Assembly: GCA_013698395.1 (NCBI GenBank)
Contig: JACCUZ010000403.1
Coordinates: 1 to 7,467 of the forward strand
Source: Sporichthyaceae bacterium
GTDB lineage: Bacteria; Actinomycetota; Actinomycetes; JACCUZ01
Direction: 5' to 3'
Length of the DNA stretch: 7,467 nt
The number at the start of each line of letters is the position of its first letter. Position 1 is the first letter of the stretch. The notes under the pieces were generated by a model. It was not told where the DNA came from and searched no databases. It saw only the letters and a list, made by a program, of their open reading frames with translations. Both the position numbers and the translations under genes were made by a program. Shown piece after piece: positions 6,142 to 7,467 of the stretch.

Positions 6142-7043
6142 GGACCCCCGGCGTACGCCGGGCTGGCGCTCTGCTTCTGGCCGCCGTACTGCTCCCACTC
6201 GAGCCCGCGTCCGCAACGACACTCCCGCAACCCTTCGCCGGAAGCGGCACGTGGATCTCTATCTTCGCCGGTGACGCGGTGTGGGACCACCCCCGACGCC
6301 AGGTGCGCAGCATGCATCGTCGCGGCGTACGCACCGTGTACCTGCAGACCGCCAGCTCCACTAACCCCGTCGGTACCGACCTCTACCGGCCCCGGCAGCT
6401 GGCTCGCTTCCTGCACGCCGCGCACGACCGGCGGATGCGCGTCGTCGCGTGGTACCTCCCGCCGCTGCGCTCTGTGGCCCGCGAGCACGACCGGGCTATG
6501 GCGGCCATCCACTTCCGCACCGCACGGGGCCAGCGGTTCGACGGGTTCGCCCTCGACATCGAGCCGTCGACCACGACGCCGAGCGGACCCACGCGCAACG
6601 ACAACCTGCACCGCCTGAGCCGCCGGATCCGGGAGTCGGTTGGCCAGGCCTACCCGCTGGGCGCCATCATCCCCTCACCGCTGGGCATGCGGTTGCACCC
6701 TCGCTACTGGCCGAACTTCCCGTACGAGACGGTCGGCCGCTTCTTCGACGTCGTTCTGCCGATGAGCTACTCGACCTACCGCAACCAGGGCGGGGCCGCG
6801 ACCTATGCCTACACCGCGGGCAACATCGCGTTCCTCCGGGAACGCCTAGGCCCGACCCTGGTACTGCACGTGATCGGTGGTGTGGCGGGGTTCCTGGGGC
6901 CTCGCGAGGCTGCTGCGTTCGTCGGCGCCTGCAACGACGCGGGCGTCAGCGGTGCGAGCCTCTGGCACTTCGGGAGCTATGGCCCGGAGGACTGGGAGGC
7001 TATGTCGTTGCTCGACTTCTCACCCACCCCCTCCGCGGGCTAG
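6138..7043 (+). CDS. Secreted TIM-barrel glycoside hydrolase-like protein
   Basis: The 301-residue product begins with a signal peptide: RTPGVRR, a hydrophobic core (about 9-21), and an ASA cleavage site near residue 26, so it is probably exported. The mature part has the strand-helix rhythm of a TIM barrel: WISIFAGDAVWD, RRGVRTVYLQT, RMRVVAWYLPP, then DGFALDIEP (D135-E142), YPLGAIIPSP, VVLPMSYSTYR (M209, Y211) and GASLWHFGSYG (W276). The DGxxxDxE stretch, the MSY strand and the late Trp recall GH18-type and related putative glycosidases. However, A138 replaces the first of the two inner Asp residues of DxxDxDxE, while D140 and E142 are kept. GTG 6138 overlaps the TGA of the sugar dehydrogenase (GTGA), suggesting translational coupling and a role in polysaccharide turnover; that role is inference. 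The 3' end overlaps the opposing DUF1697 gene by 24 bp. The substrate is unknown. Confidence 0.8.
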   Translation: MRTPGVRRAGALLLAAVLLPLEPASATTLPQPFAGSGTWISIFAGDAVWDHPRRQVRSMHRRGVRTVYLQTASSTNPVGTDLYRPRQLARFLHAAHDRRMRVVAWYLPPLRSVAREHDRAMAAIHFRTARGQRFDGFALDIEPSTTTPSGPTRNDNLHRLSRRIRESVGQAYPLGAIIPSPLGMRLHPRYWPNFPYETVGRFFDVVLPMSYSTYRNQGGAATYAYTAGNIAFLRERLGPTLVLHVIGGVAGFLGPREAAAFVGACNDAGVSGASLWHFGSYGPEDWEAMSLLDFSPTPSAG

Positions 7044-7467
7044 CTCGTCCAGCGCCAGCACTGTGCGCCAGTTGCGTGACGTCGTCGTCCCACCCAACCG
7101 CTTCTCGGTCAACGCGTTCGCGAGCCGACTGGCGTGCGAGCCGGCAGGCAGCCAGAGGTAGACCTCGCTGCCCACGACCACGAACTCCTCCGGCGCATAG
7201 GCGGCCGGATCGAGGTCGCGCAGGGCCTTCTTCGACACCGGCTTCTCGCAGAAGACCACGAGATAGCGGGCGTGGTCGCTGGCCCGGTCGCCGAGCGGGT
7301 CAGCCGCCACGACGGCCGCCAGCTGCGCGGCGGTGCGGACCACGACGCGCACCGGGAGGCCGAGCTCCGTAGAGATCGCCTTCTCCATCGCTGACCCGAC
7401 GTCTCGCGGTGATCGGGCGGGTGCCGAGAACACGGCGTTGCCGCTCTGCAGATGGGTGCGCACACCG
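7020..7467 (-). CDS. DUF1697 family protein, 5' end outside the window
   Basis: The 149 or so visible codons match the DUF1697 pattern as I know it: VRTHLQSGNAVFSAP near the visible start, VRVVVRTAAQLAAVV, then YAPEEFVVVGSEVYLWLP, SRLANALTEKRLG and TTSRNWRTVLALDEL. DUF1697 proteins are about 170-180 residues and have no established function. The missing part should be some 30 residues including the usual N-terminal 'LLRGINVG' region, lying beyond 7467. The GTG at 7463 is an internal Val, since a family-typical residue precedes it and the frame stays open to the window edge. The stop is TGA at 7022-7020, inside the 3' end of the converging secreted-protein gene, leaving no room for a terminator between them. 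The visible part is intact. Confidence 0.85.
   Translation of the reverse strand, partial: GVRTHLQSGNAVFSAPARSPRDVGSAMEKAISTELGLPVRVVVRTAAQLAAVVAADPLGDRASDHARYLVVFCEKPVSKKALRDLDPAAYAPEEFVVVGSEVYLWLPAGSHASRLANALTEKRLGGTTTSRNWRTVLALDELARGGGG

Noticed and set aside
4756..6222. A minus-strand open frame continuing the acyl-CoA dehydrogenase upstream, antisense to the whole sugar dehydrogenase gene (about 489 codons).
   Set aside because: Its translation has no family resemblance, while the + strand carries a complete dehydrogenase with every catalytic motif. High GC makes such antisense frames common, and homology of the acyl-CoA dehydrogenase begins at GTG 4755.
1..7467. CRISPR arrays, tRNA or rRNA genes, insertion sequences and integrase/attachment sites.
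   Set aside because: I found no regularly spaced repeats, no cloverleaf-like or rRNA-like stretch, no transposase or recombinase frame and no terminal inverted repeats; almost all sequence is accounted for by the genes listed.

Overview
The window is high-GC DNA with dense short-gap gene packing and GTG starts. Its gene content (an LCP ligase, a FadE25-type acyl-CoA dehydrogenase, a UDP-sugar dehydrogenase) and apparent leaderless promoters point to an actinomycete (Actinomycetota). I cannot place it to genus from the sequence alone.

Left part, + strand (1-3411): a PqqD-like/M50 'peptide zinc metalloprotease' reading frame (24-1336) is broken twice. An in-frame TAG sits just after the HEIGH zinc motif, and a later loss of frame separates the membrane core from a Ser/Thr/Pro-rich tail. 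It is followed after 8 bases by a single-pass membrane protein with two CxxC pairs and a long Ser/Thr/Pro/Ala/Glu-rich tail (1345-2205), probably its partner. Next comes a complete LytR-CpsA-Psr (LCP) family cell-wall ligase (2284-3411). A perfect 28-bp palindrome lies just past its stop and is the likely terminator.

Middle part: an acyl-CoA dehydrogenase on the - strand (3604-4755) converges on the LCP gene. It diverges from a UDP-glucose/GDP-mannose dehydrogenase family gene on the + strand (4822-6141). The two divergent genes share a 66-bp spacer in which each start codon lies 7-8 nt after a TANNNT hexamer, as expected for leaderless transcripts.

Right part: the sugar dehydrogenase overlaps by 4 bp a secreted TIM-barrel glycosidase-like protein (6138-7043), so the two are probably translated together. 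The tail of that gene overlaps by 24 bp the end of an opposite-strand DUF1697 gene, which runs off the right edge.

Taken together, the LCP ligase, the UDP-sugar dehydrogenase and the secreted hydrolase-like protein suggest cell-envelope polysaccharide work. The acyl-CoA dehydrogenase is fatty-acid or branched-chain acyl catabolism and sits between them. The metalloprotease/CxxC pair looks like the decaying end of a peptide-processing locus that would continue to the left. I did not find a convincing new system. The best leads are the doubly broken metalloprotease with an apparently intact partner, the perfect palindrome, and the GH18-like protein with an altered catalytic motif.
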